From Serratia sp. Ag1 (GTDB lineage Bacteria > Pseudomonadota > Gammaproteobacteria > Enterobacterales > Enterobacteriaceae): a DNA stretch of 64,000 bases. The notes below the pieces were generated by a model that had not been told where the DNA came from, did not search any database, and saw only the letters and a program-made list of their open reading frames with translations. The stretch covers positions 62,001-126,000 of the forward strand of contig NZ_JQEI01000023.1 of NCBI RefSeq assembly GCF_000743355.1, written 5' to 3'. Below, one piece after another: positions 51,135-62,330 of this stretch (the stretch's first letter is position 1; every line of letters begins with the position of its first letter). A program made the translations under genes and the position numbers.

Positions 51135-52502
51135 CTAGAGTGAGTTAACCAGCGCTTCCAACTGACCACGATTGGTTTGTTTGGTATCAACCTTCACATA
51201 GGCACTGCGTTCTTCTGGCACCACTACGGCTTCTGCTACACCCGGTTGTGCCAGCAGGCGGCTTTGCAAGGCTGAGTCTTTTACCGCCAGTTCAGAGAGC
51301 GTGATGCGCAGGCTGCTGACATACGGCGGCTCTTTCATGGTGCTGCTGACCGCAAACCAGACGGCAGCAATCACTGCACTGGCGATAAACACCAAGCCAG
51401 CCCCTTGCAGACCATATAACCAGCCCCCCAGGCTGCCGCCGATGGCGACGCCGATAAACTGGCTGGTGGAGTAAATCCCCATTGCTGTGCCTTTATAGCC
51501 TGCGGGAGATTCTTTGCTGATCAGAGAAGGCAGGATCGCTTCCATCACGTTAAACGCCATAAAAAACAGCTGCACGCCTGCAATGATGCCCCACAGGTGC
51601 ACCCCGGCAAACCACAGTAGCACTTCCGCGCAAAACAGAATTGCGACGCAGCCCATAAAGACCTGCTTCATGCGGCGATATTTTTCGGCATAGATAATAA
51701 ATGGCACTACGGTGGCAAAAGAAATCAGCATGGTAACCAGATAAACTTTCCAGTGTTCGCTGGCAGCCAGCCCGGCGTGTTGCATGGCGAGTGGTAAGGC
51801 AACAAAGCTGGACATCAGCAGAATGTGCAGGCACATGATGCCGAAATTGAGTTTCAACAGACGGGGATTGCTGAGCACTTTACTGAAACTACCGCGCACG
51901 ATGCTCGATTCACGGTTTAGAACATGATCGTCGGCGGAAGGGACGACTGCCAGCGTAATGACGATCGCAGCCAAAGCCAACACGGCAATCATCCAGAACA
52001 AGGCATGCAGGCCAAAGGCATGGGTGACGATTGGGCCAACCACCATCGCAATGGCAAAGGTAATACCGAAGCTGACGCCGATAAATGCCATCGCTTTGGT
52101 ACGATTTTGCTCACGGGTCAAGTCTGATAGCAGGGCCATCACCGCAGCAGCAATAGCCCCTGAACCTTGCAGAGCGCGGCCAAGAATGATCCCCCAGATA
52201 GAATCGCTGACGGCGGCAATGACGCTACCGAGGGCAAAAATCAGCAACCCGCCAACGATCAGGGGTTTACGCCCGATACGATCGGAAACCAGCCCGAATG
52301 GGATCTGAAAAACGGCCTGCGCCAAGCCGTAGATACCGATGGCAATGCCAATCAAGGCTTCACTGGCACCATTCAGCGCCATGCCATAAGTGGTGAGAAC
52401 CGGCAGCACCATAAACATACCGAGCATGCGCAGCGAAAAAACGGCTCCCAAACCCCATGTTGCGCGGCGTTCTTGGGGCGTCATTACATTGTCGTTCATC
52501 AT
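51135..52502 (-). CDS. yajR: YajR, MFS transporter with C-terminal YAM domain
   Basis: Major facilitator superfamily drug:proton-type transporter, 455 aa with twelve membrane segments. The MFS loop motif GLVSDRIGRKPLIVGG and GRALQGSGAIAAA are clear. The last ~70 residues (SSLRITLSELAVKDSALQ onward) form the soluble ferredoxin-like YAM domain. The substrate is unknown. Starts one Met upstream of the E. coli-like start. Confidence 0.95.
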   Translation of the reverse strand: MMNDNVMTPQERRATWGLGAVFSLRMLGMFMVLPVLTTYGMALNGASEALIGIAIGIYGLAQAVFQIPFGLVSDRIGRKPLIVGGLLIFALGSVIAAVSDSIWGIILGRALQGSGAIAAAVMALLSDLTREQNRTKAMAFIGVSFGITFAIAMVVGPIVTHAFGLHALFWMIAVLALAAIVITLAVVPSADDHVLNRESSIVRGSFSKVLSNPRLLKLNFGIMCLHILLMSSFVALPLAMQHAGLAASEHWKVYLVTMLISFATVVPFIIYAEKYRRMKQVFMGCVAILFCAEVLLWFAGVHLWGIIAGVQLFFMAFNVMEAILPSLISKESPAGYKGTAMGIYSTSQFIGVAIGGSLGGWLYGLQGAGLVFIASAVIAAVWFAVSSTMKEPPYVSSLRITLSELAVKDSALQSRLLAQPGVAEAVVVPEERSAYVKVDTKQTNRGQLEALVNSL

Positions 52503-52692
52503 GACCTCAATAAAACCTATTCCGTCAGGCTGGCAGGATGAAACCTGATGGAATAACTTCTGGCAAGCTGCGTCATTCTAGTGTGTGGGGTAAGGGGGGT
52601 AAATCGAATGTTGTTTAACAGATATTACAGCCCACTTGGTTATTTGAAACGGTGATTCCAGCCAGTCAGGGGAACGCTATTTTTCTGTCTGA

Positions 52693-52721
52693 CAAATAAA
52701 ATGGGCCGCTTAGCGGCCCAT
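52693..52721 (-). terminator. Terminator of the cyo operon
   Basis: ATGGGCCGC (52701-52709) and GCGGCCCAT (52713-52721) form a perfect 9-bp stem; on the minus strand it is followed by TTTATTTG. It lies 17 bases after the cyoE stop. Confidence 0.8.
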
Positions 52722-52737
52722 TCACAAATTACCGAAC

Positions 52738-53628
52738 TTACCAGGCGTAGCTTAATAACGCCTCTGGTGAAGCGCCTGTGTTGAAGTCGATAGACATCAT
52801 CACGCTCAGCGAAGTAATGGCAACGATCGAGAACACAAACAGTTTGCGAGCCCAAAGGCTGTCATTTTCAGTCTTGTAACCCCTCAGTGCCATACCGAGC
52901 CACCACACGCTCACCGCCGCTGCGACGATCAGGTATTTATAGCCAGCATAACCACCCAAAGTCAGCATCAAGGTCGCAACCATAAACGCCAGGATGTAGA
53001 CCGTAATATGATTTTTGGCGACAGAAATACCTTTCACGACTGGCAGAACCGGAATGTTGGCTGCCTGGTAATCCTTAAAGCGGAAGATGGCGATCGCATA
53101 AGAATGCGGCATTTGCCACAGGCTGAAGATGGCCAGCAGGATCAACGCCCCAGCGTCAAACTCGTTGGTGACGGCACAATAACCAATCACCGGCGGAGCT
53201 GCACCCGACAGGCTGCCGATTAGCGTGCCGTATACCGAATGGCGTTTCATGTACAGGCTGTAAACACCGACATAAACCACAAAGCCCATCACCGCCAGCC
53301 ACATGGCTAGCGGGTTAGCAGCGGTATACAGCAGTGCAAAACCAGCAATACCCAGCAGGGTGGCGTAAACCAGGGTCACACTCGGCGCAATCAGGCCTTT
53401 TACCAACACCCGATTCTTCGTTCTCTCCATCTTCTTGTCGATGTCACGGTCGATAAAGTTGTTAAATACACAACCTGATGCCACGACTAACGAGACACCC
53501 ACAAGGGTGGCGAGAAACAGGGGATAATTGATGCTCCCTTTGGAAGCAAGCAGGAATCCCCCAACGACAGAAATTAAATTGCCGAAAATAATTCCTGGTT
53601 TAGTGACTTGCAGGTATTGCTTAATCAT
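52738..53628 (-). CDS. cyoE: CyoE, protoheme IX farnesyltransferase (heme O synthase)
   Basis: UbiA-family inner-membrane prenyltransferase that makes heme O for the bo3 oxidase (296 aa). The aspartate motif [18 protein letters not shown] and the second segment [11 protein letters not shown] are conserved. It is the last gene of cyoABCDE. Confidence 0.98.
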   Translation of the reverse strand: MIKQYLQVTKPGIIFGNLISVVGGFLLASKGSINYPLFLATLVGVSLVVASGCVFNNFIDRDIDKKMERTKNRVLVKGLIAPSVTLVYATLLGIAGFALLYTAANPLAMWLAVMGFVVYVGVYSLYMKRHSVYGTLIGSLSGAAPPVIGYCAVTNEFDAGALILLAIFSLWQMPHSYAIAIFRFKDYQAANIPVLPVVKGISVAKNHITVYILAFMVATLMLTLGGYAGYKYLIVAAAVSVWWLGMALRGYKTENDSLWARKLFVFSIVAITSLSVMMSIDFNTGASPEALLSYAW

Positions 53629-53645
53629 CGCGTACGGCTCGGCTC

Positions 53646-53984
53646 TTAATCGACCATCATATTGATGTTGAGGTTGTACATAATCCAGAGTGAACCCACA
53701 ACAACGATACCGATGATCATGGCGGTAAACAGTAATGCCACCAGGTTCCAGCGTTCTTCCGATGAGGTATTCATGTGCAGGAAGTAAACCAGGTGAACAA
53801 TCACCTGGATAACTGCCATACCGACCACGACCGCCAAGATAGTAGAATGAGAAGCAGTACCGCTCATTACCATGGCAAACGGAATTACCGTCAGGATGAT
53901 CGACAGAATAAAGCCGGTCAGGTATGACTTCACGCTACCGTGGCTTGCGCCACCGTGAGAGGTTTCATGGGATGGATGGCTCAT
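53646..53984 (-). CDS. cyoD: CyoD, cytochrome bo3 oxidase subunit IV
   Basis: Small three-helix subunit of 112 aa supporting assembly of the bo3 oxidase. The ATG at 53984 overlaps the cyoC stop (ATGA) and gives the family N-terminus ending [18 protein letters not shown]; the 27-codon longer frame inside cyoC is rejected. Confidence 0.97.
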   Translation of the reverse strand: MSHPSHETSHGGASHGSVKSYLTGFILSIILTVIPFAMVMSGTASHSTILAVVVGMAVIQVIVHLVYFLHMNTSSEERWNLVALLFTAMIIGIVVVGSLWIMYNLNINMMVD

Positions 53985-54598
53985 GGCATAACCCCCAGCA
54001 GGTAGACAACGGTAAATACGCAGATCCAGACCACGTCCAGGAAGTGCCAGAACAGGCTCAAGCACATCAGACGGGTTTTGTTCATTGAGTTCAGGCCGCG
54101 TTTGCTTACCTGAATCATCAGTACCACCAACCAGATCAAACCAGCAGTGACGTGCAGACCGTGAGTGCCTACCAACGCAAAATAGCTGGACAGGAATGCA
54201 CTGCGATCGGGACCAAAACCTTCAGCGATCAGGTGATGGAACTCATAGATTTCGATCGCCACGAAAGCAAGACCGAACAGGAAGGTTAACATCAACCACT
54301 TGTTAACACTGCTTGCCTGGCCTTTGTTCATACCGATCATCGCCATCCCGTAGGTGATGGAGCTGAACAGCAGTAAGAAGGTTTCAACCAGGACCAGCTT
54401 CAGATCGAAGATGTCCTTGCCAGAAGGGCCGCCAGCGGTCCCATTCACCAAGACTGCATAAGTTGCGAACAGACTCGCAAACAAAATACAGTCGCTCATC
54501 AGGTAGATCCAGAATCCAAAGACTTTGGTCCCGCCTGTGTCGTGGTGCCCATGCTCCGCATGGGCTGCGTTATGCTTAGTCAGGATATCAGTTGACAT
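53981..54598 (-). CDS. cyoC: CyoC, cytochrome bo3 oxidase subunit III
   Basis: Five-helix subunit III, 205 aa. Conserved blocks are [34 protein letters not shown] and [19 protein letters not shown]. It overlaps both cyoB (upstream) and cyoD (downstream). Confidence 0.98.
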   Translation of the reverse strand: MSTDILTKHNAAHAEHGHHDTGGTKVFGFWIYLMSDCILFASLFATYAVLVNGTAGGPSGKDIFDLKLVLVETFLLLFSSITYGMAMIGMNKGQASSVNKWLMLTFLFGLAFVAIEIYEFHHLIAEGFGPDRSAFLSSYFALVGTHGLHVTAGLIWLVVLMIQVSKRGLNSMNKTRLMCLSLFWHFLDVVWICVFTVVYLLGVMP

Positions 54599-56579
54599 GT
54601 TTCACGCCTGCTTTGCTGATTTGTTCATAGCGTTGATTTTCAATGCGTTCGATTTCCTCTACCGGCACATAATAATCAACATCTTCATCGAAGCTCTTGG
54701 CAATCCAGGTAACGATCATGCCGGCAAAGCCAGCGAGCGCCATCCACCAGATCTCCCAGATCATCGCGAAACCAAATACCAGACTGAAGGCAGAAATAAT
54801 TACGCCAGCACCGGTATTTCTCGGCATATGAATTGGCGCGTATTGCGCTGGTTTCTTGTATGCCTCGCCTTTCTCCTTCATGTCCCAGAAAGCATCACGA
54901 TCGTGAATCTCTGGCAACACCGCGAAGTTGTAGAACGGAGGAGGAGAGGAGGTTGACCACTCCAGTGTACGGGCATCCCATGGATCCCCTGTGAGATCAC
55001 GATTTTTCTCGCGATCGCGCACACTGACCAGAATCTGAATCACCTGACACAGTACACCACAGGCAATCAGTGCAGCACCGCTGGCAGCAACCAGCAGCAG
55101 AGTGTGGAATTCAGGGTTGATATTCTGGCTGAGACGGCGGGTCATCCCCATAAAGCCCAATACATACAGCGGCATAAAGGCAACGAAGAAACCGATGATC
55201 CAGAACCAGAACGCACGGATACCCCATTTTTCATTCAGCGTAAAGCCGAAAGCTTTCGGGAACCAGTAGGTCAGGCCAGCGAAGCAACCGAATACCACAC
55301 CACCGATAATCACGTTATGGAAGTGGGCAATCAGGAACAGGCTGTTGTGCAGCACGAAGTTAGCCCCCGGTACTGCCAGAAGCACGCCGGTCATACCACC
55401 GATGGAGAAGGTGATGATGAAGCCAACGGTCCACAGCATCGCAGAGTTGAACTGGATACGGCCCTGGTACATGGTGAACAGCCAGTTGAAGATTTTCACC
55501 CCGGTCGGGATGGAAATAATCATAGTGGCGATACCAAAGAAGGCGTTAACGTTAGCTCCGGACCCCATGGTGAAGAAGTGGTGCAGCCAGACGATAAACG
55601 ACAGAATGGTAATCGCGATGGTTGCCCATACCAGTGAGGTATAGCCGAACAGACGCTTTCTGGAGAAGGTTGCAGTGACTTCGGAGAACACACCGAACAC
55701 TGGCAGAACCAGGATATACACCTCTGGGTGACCCCAGGCCCAAATCAGGTTGATGTACATCATCATGTTGCCGCCCATATCATTGGTAAAGAAATGGGTG
55801 CCCAGATAACGATCCAGGGTCAGCAATGCGATGGTGACGGTCAGAATTGGGAATGAAACGATGATCAGGACGTTGGTACACAGAGCTGCCCACGTGAACA
55901 CTGGCATCTTCATCAGCGGCATGCCTGGGGCACGCATCTTCAGAATGGTGGCAAAGAAGTTCACACCGGTCAGCAATGTACCGAGGCCGGATATCTGCAG
56001 GCTCCAGATCCAGTAATCGACACCGACACCGGGGCTGTATTCCTTACCCGAAAGCGGTGGGTAGGCCAACCAACCGGTCTGTGCAAATTCACCCAGCCCC
56101 AGAGAGAGGTTGATCAGCACAACGCCGACAACAAAAAGCCAGAAGCTCAGTGAGTTCAGGAACGGGAAGGCTACGTCGCGCGCACCGATTTGCAACGGCA
56201 CCGCAATGTTCATCAGGCCAACGACCAAAGGCATAGCCATGAAGAAGATCATGATTACGCCGTGAGCGGTAAAGATCTGGTCGTAGTGGTGCGGTGGCAG
56301 GAACCCGGCCTCGCCAGCAGACGCGAGCGCCTGTTGGCCGCGCATCATGATGGCATCAGCAAAACCACGTACCAGCATGACCATCGCGACAATGATATAC
56401 ATGATACCGATTTTTTTATGGTCGACAGAAGTCAGCCATTCGCTCCACAGCCATTTCCACTTGCCCAAATACGTTATCAGCGCCAGCAGAGCCAGGCCGC
56501 CAACGAGAATTGCAGCAACGGTGACCATGACGATCGGTTCATGAACAGGAACCGCATCAAGTGTTAATTTTCCCAACAT
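54588..56579 (-). CDS. cyoB: CyoB, cytochrome bo3 ubiquinol oxidase subunit I
   Basis: Catalytic heme-copper subunit that oxidises ubiquinol, reduces oxygen and pumps protons (663 aa). The ATG at 56579 follows GAGGA by eight bases and gives the E. coli length; a longer frame overlapping cyoA is rejected. Key features are the low-spin heme His in [11 protein letters not shown], the CuB site [21 protein letters not shown] and the late histidine pair in [13 protein letters not shown]. Confidence 0.98.
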   Translation of the reverse strand: MLGKLTLDAVPVHEPIVMVTVAAILVGGLALLALITYLGKWKWLWSEWLTSVDHKKIGIMYIIVAMVMLVRGFADAIMMRGQQALASAGEAGFLPPHHYDQIFTAHGVIMIFFMAMPLVVGLMNIAVPLQIGARDVAFPFLNSLSFWLFVVGVVLINLSLGLGEFAQTGWLAYPPLSGKEYSPGVGVDYWIWSLQISGLGTLLTGVNFFATILKMRAPGMPLMKMPVFTWAALCTNVLIIVSFPILTVTIALLTLDRYLGTHFFTNDMGGNMMMYINLIWAWGHPEVYILVLPVFGVFSEVTATFSRKRLFGYTSLVWATIAITILSFIVWLHHFFTMGSGANVNAFFGIATMIISIPTGVKIFNWLFTMYQGRIQFNSAMLWTVGFIITFSIGGMTGVLLAVPGANFVLHNSLFLIAHFHNVIIGGVVFGCFAGLTYWFPKAFGFTLNEKWGIRAFWFWIIGFFVAFMPLYVLGFMGMTRRLSQNINPEFHTLLLVAASGAALIACGVLCQVIQILVSVRDREKNRDLTGDPWDARTLEWSTSSPPPFYNFAVLPEIHDRDAFWDMKEKGEAYKKPAQYAPIHMPRNTGAGVIISAFSLVFGFAMIWEIWWMALAGFAGMIVTWIAKSFDEDVDYYVPVEEIERIENQRYEQISKAGVKHVN

Positions 56580-56583
56580 CAGA

Positions 56584-57537
56584 TTATTCCTCGGCTCCGG
56601 CGTGAGCATGTTCACCCATGTCCATACCCTGGCTCATGTCCATACCTTGGTGCGCGTTAGTCTCTGCGCCTTTGTGCATGTGCATATCACCCATGAATTT
56701 GCCAATGATTTCTTTGAACAAATTCGGTTTGACACTGGAGAAGTACTCAACCGGGTTGTTTTCACTCGGCTCTGCCAGTTTATTAAAATCGCTGATTGCG
56801 TTAAGGGTATTAGGCGATTCCTTCACCTTGGCTACCCACTGATCGAAGTCGCCTTCGGTTGGGGTGACAATGGCGGTGAATTTCATACCGGAGAACCCGT
56901 GACCACTGTAGCTACTGGAAATACCTTTGTATTCCCCGGCTTCGTTGCCAATCAGGTGCAGTTTGGTCTGCATCCCGGCCATCGCATAAATCTGCCCACC
57001 TAACTGAGGAATAAAGAACGAGTTCATTACCGAGTTGGAGGTGACTTTAAATTCGACGGGAACATCTTTCGGGAACGCCACCTCATTAACGGTTGCGATA
57101 CCTTGTTCTGGATAGATGAACATCCATTTCCAGTCTAACGACACCACTTCAATGGTCATTGGCTTTTTGTCAGCGACAATTGGCCGGAACGGATCCAGTG
57201 CGTGGGTGGTTTTCCAGGTAATGGTGCCAAGGATGGCAATGATAATGATCGGAATGGTCCAGACGACCGCTTCAATCTTGTTGGAGTGTGACCAATTCGG
57301 TGTGTACTTTGCCTCTTTATTGGAGGCACGGAACTTCCAGGCAAAAGCGAACGCCATGAAAATCACTGGAACTACTACGATCAACATCAAGCCGATAGCA
57401 GTGAGGATCAGTGTCCGTTGTTCAACACCTATTGCTCCTTTGGGATTCATCAAAACCATATCACAACCACTGAGCATTACTGTGGCTGCAATTAATGACA
57501 GCATCCCAATACTTTTATTGTATTTCTTAAGTCTCAT
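56584..57537 (-). CDS. cyoA: CyoA, cytochrome bo3 oxidase subunit II
   Basis: Lipoprotein subunit II, 317 aa. The signal peptide ends in the lipobox LSGC with Cys25. Two membrane helices are followed by a periplasmic cupredoxin-like domain that lacks the CuA ligands, as expected for a quinol oxidase. The C-terminus is His- and Met-rich ([18 protein letters not shown]). It is the first gene of the operon. Confidence 0.97.
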   Translation of the reverse strand: MRLKKYNKSIGMLSLIAATVMLSGCDMVLMNPKGAIGVEQRTLILTAIGLMLIVVVPVIFMAFAFAWKFRASNKEAKYTPNWSHSNKIEAVVWTIPIIIIAILGTITWKTTHALDPFRPIVADKKPMTIEVVSLDWKWMFIYPEQGIATVNEVAFPKDVPVEFKVTSNSVMNSFFIPQLGGQIYAMAGMQTKLHLIGNEAGEYKGISSSYSGHGFSGMKFTAIVTPTEGDFDQWVAKVKESPNTLNAISDFNKLAEPSENNPVEYFSSVKPNLFKEIIGKFMGDMHMHKGAETNAHQGMDMSQGMDMGEHAHAGAEE

Positions 57538-57976
57538 CTAACGACCCCAATTACAAAGGCTCTATTGTCGTTTCATGTGTGCAGGCATTTTACGGGAAGG
57601 TTGCAGTACTGTAAACATGCTTAAAGGAGTGTCAGTGCCTTGTTGCCCCTTTCTGTTAAGGGGGTCACATATGTCACGTCTGGTGACAATTTACTAATGG
57701 CAACAAGGCGTTGGCGGGCTGAATCGTGTTGGGGCCGCGGTATATCAAGGAAAACCAACGTTATGCTTGGAGATATTGACAAAAGCAGTCAGGTCAAATA
57801 AGAGCGAAAAGTATATTTAATGTAAAATAATTGTATTTAAAAAGTGAATTTATTTGTATTTCCGAGTAAAGCACTCGGATAAAAAATAATTTCTACGACA
57901 ATATTATTTTTTATCCGAAATAAATTCATTTATCTGATGCATTTTTGTCGACCGATATTTTTATCCGCCGAAAAAA
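57538..57976. other. cyo regulatory region and ampG 3' region
   Basis: No gene is seen in these 439 bp. The cyoA-proximal part contains the palindrome TGTCACGTCTGGTGACA (57672-57688) next to a further GTCAC at 57664-57668, a candidate regulator site. The ampG-proximal part is AT-rich and carries a nested inverted repeat (57845-57928). The cyo promoter should lie here, but I cannot place it with confidence. Confidence 0.6.
57845..57928. repeat. Nested AT-rich inverted repeat between ampG and cyoA
   Basis: The outer arms are TGAATTTATTT (57845-57855) and AAATAAATTCA (57918-57928). The inner arms are CGGATAAAAAATAAT (57876-57890) and ATTATTTTTTATCCG (57903-57917), a perfect 15 bp. A local hairpin CCGAGT...ACTCGG (57862-57878) overlaps the inner left arm and competes with it. 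It probably includes the ampG terminator on the minus strand. Confidence 0.7.
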
Positions 57977-59455
57977 TCAGACTAACCTTGTACGGCGTAG
58001 AGCCAGGTAGTCCAGCGCACTGCCCATCATGATACCCAAGAGGCTCAACAGCGCGCCCGTTTGTAGTAGCTGAATGGCAAGAAGAGGCCATTGGGTCAGA
58101 TCAAGTGCGTTGGTGATCAGCAAGAGCAACCACAGGCCGAGCAGTGAACAACCGCCAATCAGTAGGCGCAGTGCCCAACGATAACTTTGGCGGAACTCGG
58201 TGCGTGGCATGAAATTGCCTGTCTGCTGGGTGTATTCCAGCGTTTGGCGGCAAATTGCCAGCAACAGTAAACCGGGCAGCGCGGCGGCGATGGAGAACAG
58301 ATAGAACAGCGGCCAGCCGTGGGCTTCGACAAACCAGCCAGCAATCGGGCCGACGTAGACGCGCCCGACCGCGGCAAGTGCCGAAAGCAAGGCAAATTGG
58401 GTCGCGGAAAACGATTTGTTACACAGCGTCATCAGCAGGGCGACAAACGCCGCAGTGCCCATGCCGCCACACAGGTTCTCCAGGAAAATGGCGCTGCCCA
58501 TGGTGATAATATTCTTATCAGTAACGGCCAGTAACCAGTAACCGATATTAGAAACTGCCTGTAAAATACCAAACAGCATCAGAGCCCGGAACAGCGTCAG
58601 GCGCTGCATCAAAACGCCGCCAAACAGAGCCCCGACGATGGTGGCAAACAGCCCCAGCGTCTTGTTGACCAACCCAACTTCCCCGGCATCAAACCCCACG
58701 CCACGGATCAGGAAAGTGGTACTCAGGCTGCCAGCGAAGGCGTCGCCCAATTTATACATCACAATCAGCAGTAGAATCAGCCAGGCATTATTACGGGCGA
58801 AGAAATCTCGTAGCGGCGCGACTACCGCTTGTTCCATGGTGCGTGGTGCCGGGATGCTGTCATCCGGTTCTGGTGCCATCAGCGTTGCGGCGACGCCGAT
58901 CAGCATCAGCCCAGCCATCAGCCAGTAGGTCGCCTGCCAACCGAGATAACGATCGGCAAGCCACAGCGCCAGGCCGCCAGACACCAGCATTGCCAATCTG
59001 TAGCCCAACACCGAAACAGCAGCACCGGCACCGCGTTCTTCAGCCGACAGCAGGTCCGTTTTATAGGCGTCAAAAACAATATCCTGTGAGGCCGAGCAAA
59101 AGGCCACTAACACTGCCAGAGCAGCCAACCACCATAAATGCTGTGTTGGGTTCATAAACCCCATGGCGATAATCGCGACTACCAGTAATAACTGGCTGAT
59201 TAACAGCCAGCCACGCCGCCGCCCGAGAAATGGCGGGGTATAGCGATCCATAAAGGGTGACCACAGGAATTTGAAAACATAGGCTTGCCCCACCAAGGAA
59301 AAAATCCCGATGGTTTTCAGATCGATATTCTCGACGGTCATCCAGGCTTGCAGTGTACCGGAGGTCAATGCCAGCGGCAGCCCGGACGCAAAACCCAACA
59401 CCAGCAGCATAATGGAGTTACGCTGGGTAAAGATATTCAGATACTGTTTAGACAT
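57977..59455 (-). CDS. ampG: AmpG, muropeptide permease
   Basis: MFS-type importer of anhydromuropeptides for cell-wall recycling, needed for induction of AmpC-type beta-lactamases where present (492 aa). The ATG at 59455 follows AGGAA and gives the family start SKQYLNIF; a 13-codon longer frame is not conserved. Blocks GFASGLPLALTSGTLQAWM and FVALLMTLCNKSFSATQFAL are typical. About 14 membrane segments. Confidence 0.96.
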   Translation of the reverse strand: MSKQYLNIFTQRNSIMLLVLGFASGLPLALTSGTLQAWMTVENIDLKTIGIFSLVGQAYVFKFLWSPFMDRYTPPFLGRRRGWLLISQLLLVVAIIAMGFMNPTQHLWWLAALAVLVAFCSASQDIVFDAYKTDLLSAEERGAGAAVSVLGYRLAMLVSGGLALWLADRYLGWQATYWLMAGLMLIGVAATLMAPEPDDSIPAPRTMEQAVVAPLRDFFARNNAWLILLLIVMYKLGDAFAGSLSTTFLIRGVGFDAGEVGLVNKTLGLFATIVGALFGGVLMQRLTLFRALMLFGILQAVSNIGYWLLAVTDKNIITMGSAIFLENLCGGMGTAAFVALLMTLCNKSFSATQFALLSALAAVGRVYVGPIAGWFVEAHGWPLFYLFSIAAALPGLLLLAICRQTLEYTQQTGNFMPRTEFRQSYRWALRLLIGGCSLLGLWLLLLITNALDLTQWPLLAIQLLQTGALLSLLGIMMGSALDYLALRRTRLV

Positions 59456-59508
59456 GAGATTCCTGTTTGTGCTGCCGGGGCGTTCGGGCAGCACAAAGCA
59501 TTATCTGA

Positions 59509-60087
59509 TTAACGTGCGTTCTGCTTGATAAAGTCGTTGACGCTGGTGTCTTGTGCCATATCGGCAATGACATCACCCAGCACGGTGTTAACCGCATTGG
59601 TGATTTTCTCGTTAGAGGCGGTGAAAGCGCCTTGGACATTATAGGTAGAGCGGTAGTTTTTCACCTGCTTATTGCCGTTCTTGGCCTGAGCGATGATAGA
59701 AATGTCGGCTTTTGTCGTGATGTTGTAACGCAGATTGCCTTCGGAGACGTCAGCAAAAAGATTGTTCACCACGATCTGCAGTTCCACTGCACCAGCTGGG
59801 CCAATCATATAGCCGCGCGCACCCATTTGTTTTTCCAGCACTTCTTGCAACAGGAAACGCAGATCGCGCGAAGGGAGCAAGGTGATCAGTTGGCCATCAC
59901 GGTTGACTTTTGCCAATGCCTGATCTTGACGCTGATCGGCACCGTTGATACTGATCGTGATGCCTTGCAGCGTCGGATCCTGTTGCGGCAGAACGATTTT
60001 CGGGTTCACGTTTAAGGTATTGGTACTATTGACACAACCGGCAAGCATCAATGCAGCCAGCAGCGGGAAGAATAATTTTTTTAACAT
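59509..60087 (-). CDS. yajG: YajG, lipoprotein
   Basis: Envelope lipoprotein of 192 aa, YajG family, function unknown. The signal peptide has the lipobox LAGC (Cys18). Residues +2/+3 are Val-Asn, not Asp, so outer-membrane sorting is expected. It precedes ampG by 53 bp, as in E. coli, and is divergent from bolA. Confidence 0.95.
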   Translation of the reverse strand: MLKKLFFPLLAALMLAGCVNSTNTLNVNPKIVLPQQDPTLQGITISINGADQRQDQALAKVNRDGQLITLLPSRDLRFLLQEVLEKQMGARGYMIGPAGAVELQIVVNNLFADVSEGNLRYNITTKADISIIAQAKNGNKQVKNYRSTYNVQGAFTASNEKITNAVNTVLGDVIADMAQDTSVNDFIKQNAR

Positions 60088-60345
60088 ATTACTGTCTCAT
60101 CCATCATGGTTATCAATATATCGGCACTGAATTATCAACGTGCTAGACTCAATAAATTGTCGATATCATAGCATCGTCGCCAACGGGGGGAAGCGTTGAA
60201 CGTAGTCGAGTGATAAATTTTTACCCGGTGTTGATAAAAACAGGCTTTTTCGACTCGCTCAATCAGATAAACTCCAGGCGGTAGCGGTAATGGCTAATAT
60301 TGAACTGAAGGGTGTTACAGAGCACTCGTGTTGTAAGGAGAACCT

Positions 60346-60660
60346 ATGATTCGCGAGCAGATAGAAACAAAATTAAGAGCGGCATTTGAGCCCGCGTATC
60401 TGGACGTGGTGAATGAAAGCCATCGCCATAATGTTCCCGCAGGTTCAGAGAGTCATTTCAAAGTTGTCATCGTCAGTGAACGCTTTGTCGGTGAGCGTTC
60501 ACTGAAGCGCCATCGGTCTATTTATGCCGTGCTGGCGCAGGAGCTGGCGGGCGGTGTACATGCGTTGGCATTGCATACCTATGCCCCAGAAGAATGGGCA
60601 GAATTACAGGATAAGGTACCGGCATCGCCACCTTGCCACGGGGCCGGGACCCTAGCCTGA
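60346..60660 (+). CDS. bolA: BolA, stress/morphology regulator
   Basis: BolA-family protein of 104 aa, a partner of monothiol glutaredoxins and a DNA-binding morphogene in E. coli. The conserved [20 protein letters not shown] segment (with the His residues) and [17 protein letters not shown] are intact. A terminator hairpin follows at 60730. Confidence 0.97.
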   Translation: MIREQIETKLRAAFEPAYLDVVNESHRHNVPAGSESHFKVVIVSERFVGERSLKRHRSIYAVLAQELAGGVHALALHTYAPEEWAELQDKVPASPPCHGAGTLA

Positions 60661-60729
60661 TGGCTAAAATTTACGGTATCAGTGGAACTTTCACCTTGAT
60701 TTAAGGTATTACTACAGACGAATTTTGCG

Positions 60730-60754
60730 ACGGCCTGCGGGCCGTTGCTGTTTT
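60730..60754 (+). terminator. Terminator-like hairpin after bolA
   Basis: ACGGCC (60730-60735) pairs with GGCCGT (60740-60745) around TGCG, followed by TGCTGTTTTT. It is 70 bases after the bolA stop. Confidence 0.6.
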
Positions 60755-60867
60755 TGATGACGACAAAGTCGAGGCGGAATGCAGCTCTGGTAGCCTTAGT
60801 TCGATGGTATTTGTCGATAAAACCGGCAAAAGTGTGATTTTTAACGCACCCGTGCCGCCTTGCCATC

Positions 60868-60897
60868 CTCGACTCGCTACGCATGCGCCGCTATAAT
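60868..60897 (+). promoter_or_regulatory. Candidate promoter of tig
   Basis: A perfect TATAAT (60892-60897) lies 128 bases before the tig start, downstream of the bolA terminator. The -35 region (CTCGAC at 60868-60873) is poor. The rest of the 365-bp gap holds no gene that I can support. Confidence 0.5.
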
Positions 60898-61025
60898 GTC
60901 GCGTCTTATTTTTCCGGAATGGTTTCGGGACACTTCTGACATCAGGAAACTCGGTTCTGTAATATAGCCGTCCTGGTTTTCGGAACGGAGTTGACCGAGC
61001 ACTGTGATTTTTTTGAGGTAACAAG

Positions 61026-62330
61026 ATGCAAGTTTCAGTAGAAACCACTCAAGGCCTTGGGCGCCGTCTCGCTATTACTGTACCCGCTGATGTTATCAAG
61101 CAAGCGGTGAAGAAAGAACTGATCAACGCAGCAAAAAATGTACGCATCGATGGCTTCCGTAAAGGCAAAGTGCCGATGAACATCGTTGAACAGCGTTATG
61201 GTGCATCTGTTCGTCAGGACGTGCTGGGCGATCTGATGCAGCGTAACTTTGTTGATGCCATCATCAAAGAAAAAATTAACCCGGCTGGCGCACCAAACTA
61301 CGTCCCAGGCGAGTATAAAGAAGGCGAAGATTTCGCGTTCGCAGTTGAGTTCGAAGTGTACCCAGAAGTTGAGCTGAAAGGCCTGGAAAACATCGAAGTT
61401 GAGAAACCTGTCGTTGAAGTTAACGATGCCGATGTTGACACCATGCTGGATACCCTGCGTAAGCAGCAGGCAACCTGGAAAGACACCGATCGTGCAGTGG
61501 CTGCTGAAGACCGCGTGACCGTAGATTTCTCTGGTTCTATTGATGGCGAAGAGTTTGAAGGCGGTAAAGCGTCTGACTTCGTACTGGCGATGGGCCAAGG
61601 CCGTATGATCCCAGGTTTTGAAGAGGGTCTGGTTGGGCACAAAGCCGGTGAAGAATTCACCATCGATGTCAACTTCCCAGAAGATTACCACGCAGAGAAT
61701 CTGAAAGGTAAAGCGGCCAAGTTTGCGATTGTGCTGAAGAAAGTTGAAGAGCGCGAACTGCCAGAACTGACTGAAGAATTCATCAAGCGTTTCGGTGTGG
61801 CTGATGGTTCTATCGAAGGTCTGCGTGCTGAAGTGCGTAAAAACATGGAGCGTGAACTGAAAGGCGCCGTGCGTAACCGCATCAAGTCTCAGGCTATCGA
61901 CGGCTTGGTCAACGCTAATGAAATCGACGTACCGGTAGCGCTGATCGACGGCGAAATCGACGTTCTGCGCCGTCAGGCTGCACAGCGTTTCGGTGGTAAC
62001 GAGAAGCAAGCGCTGGAACTGCCACGTGAGCTGTTCGAAGAGCAGGCTAAGCGTCGCGTAGTTGTCGGCCTGCTGCTGGGCGAAGTGATCAGCACCAACG
62101 AGTTGAAAGCTGACGAAGATCGCGTGAAAGCGCTGATCGAAGAAATGGCTTCCGCCTACGAAGATCCAAGTGAAGTTATCGAGTTCTACAGCAAGAATAA
62201 AGAGCTGATGAACAACATGCGTAACGTGGCTCTGGAAGAACAAGCGGTTGAAGCCCTGCTGGCGAAAGCAAAAGTGTCTGAAAAAGCGACTACTTTCAGC
62301 GAACTGATGAACCAGCCGCAACAGGCGTAA
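61026..62330 (+). CDS. tig: Tig, trigger factor
   Basis: Ribosome-associated chaperone and prolyl isomerase (434 aa). The ribosome-binding tail contains the signature GFRKGKVP near residue 44. The FKBP-type isomerase domain spans about 150-245 ([30 protein letters not shown]), and the helical chaperone domain makes up the C-terminus. Codon use is strongly biased (CTG, GAA, AAA), as for a highly expressed gene. Confidence 0.99.
   Translation: MQVSVETTQGLGRRLAITVPADVIKQAVKKELINAAKNVRIDGFRKGKVPMNIVEQRYGASVRQDVLGDLMQRNFVDAIIKEKINPAGAPNYVPGEYKEGEDFAFAVEFEVYPEVELKGLENIEVEKPVVEVNDADVDTMLDTLRKQQATWKDTDRAVAAEDRVTVDFSGSIDGEEFEGGKASDFVLAMGQGRMIPGFEEGLVGHKAGEEFTIDVNFPEDYHAENLKGKAAKFAIVLKKVEERELPELTEEFIKRFGVADGSIEGLRAEVRKNMERELKGAVRNRIKSQAIDGLVNANEIDVPVALIDGEIDVLRRQAAQRFGGNEKQALELPRELFEEQAKRRVVVGLLLGEVISTNELKADEDRVKALIEEMASAYEDPSEVIEFYSKNKELMNNMRNVALEEQAVEALLAKAKVSEKATTFSELMNQPQQA

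Noticed and set aside
60188-60345. Gearbox-type promoter of bolA
   Set aside because: Expected from E. coli knowledge, but I could not identify convincing elements in the sequence, so it is not listed as a feature.
61035-62321. 428-codon open frame antisense to tig
   Set aside because: It mirrors the strongly biased codons of tig on the opposite strand, has no ribosome binding site and encodes a Phe/His-rich protein unlike any family.
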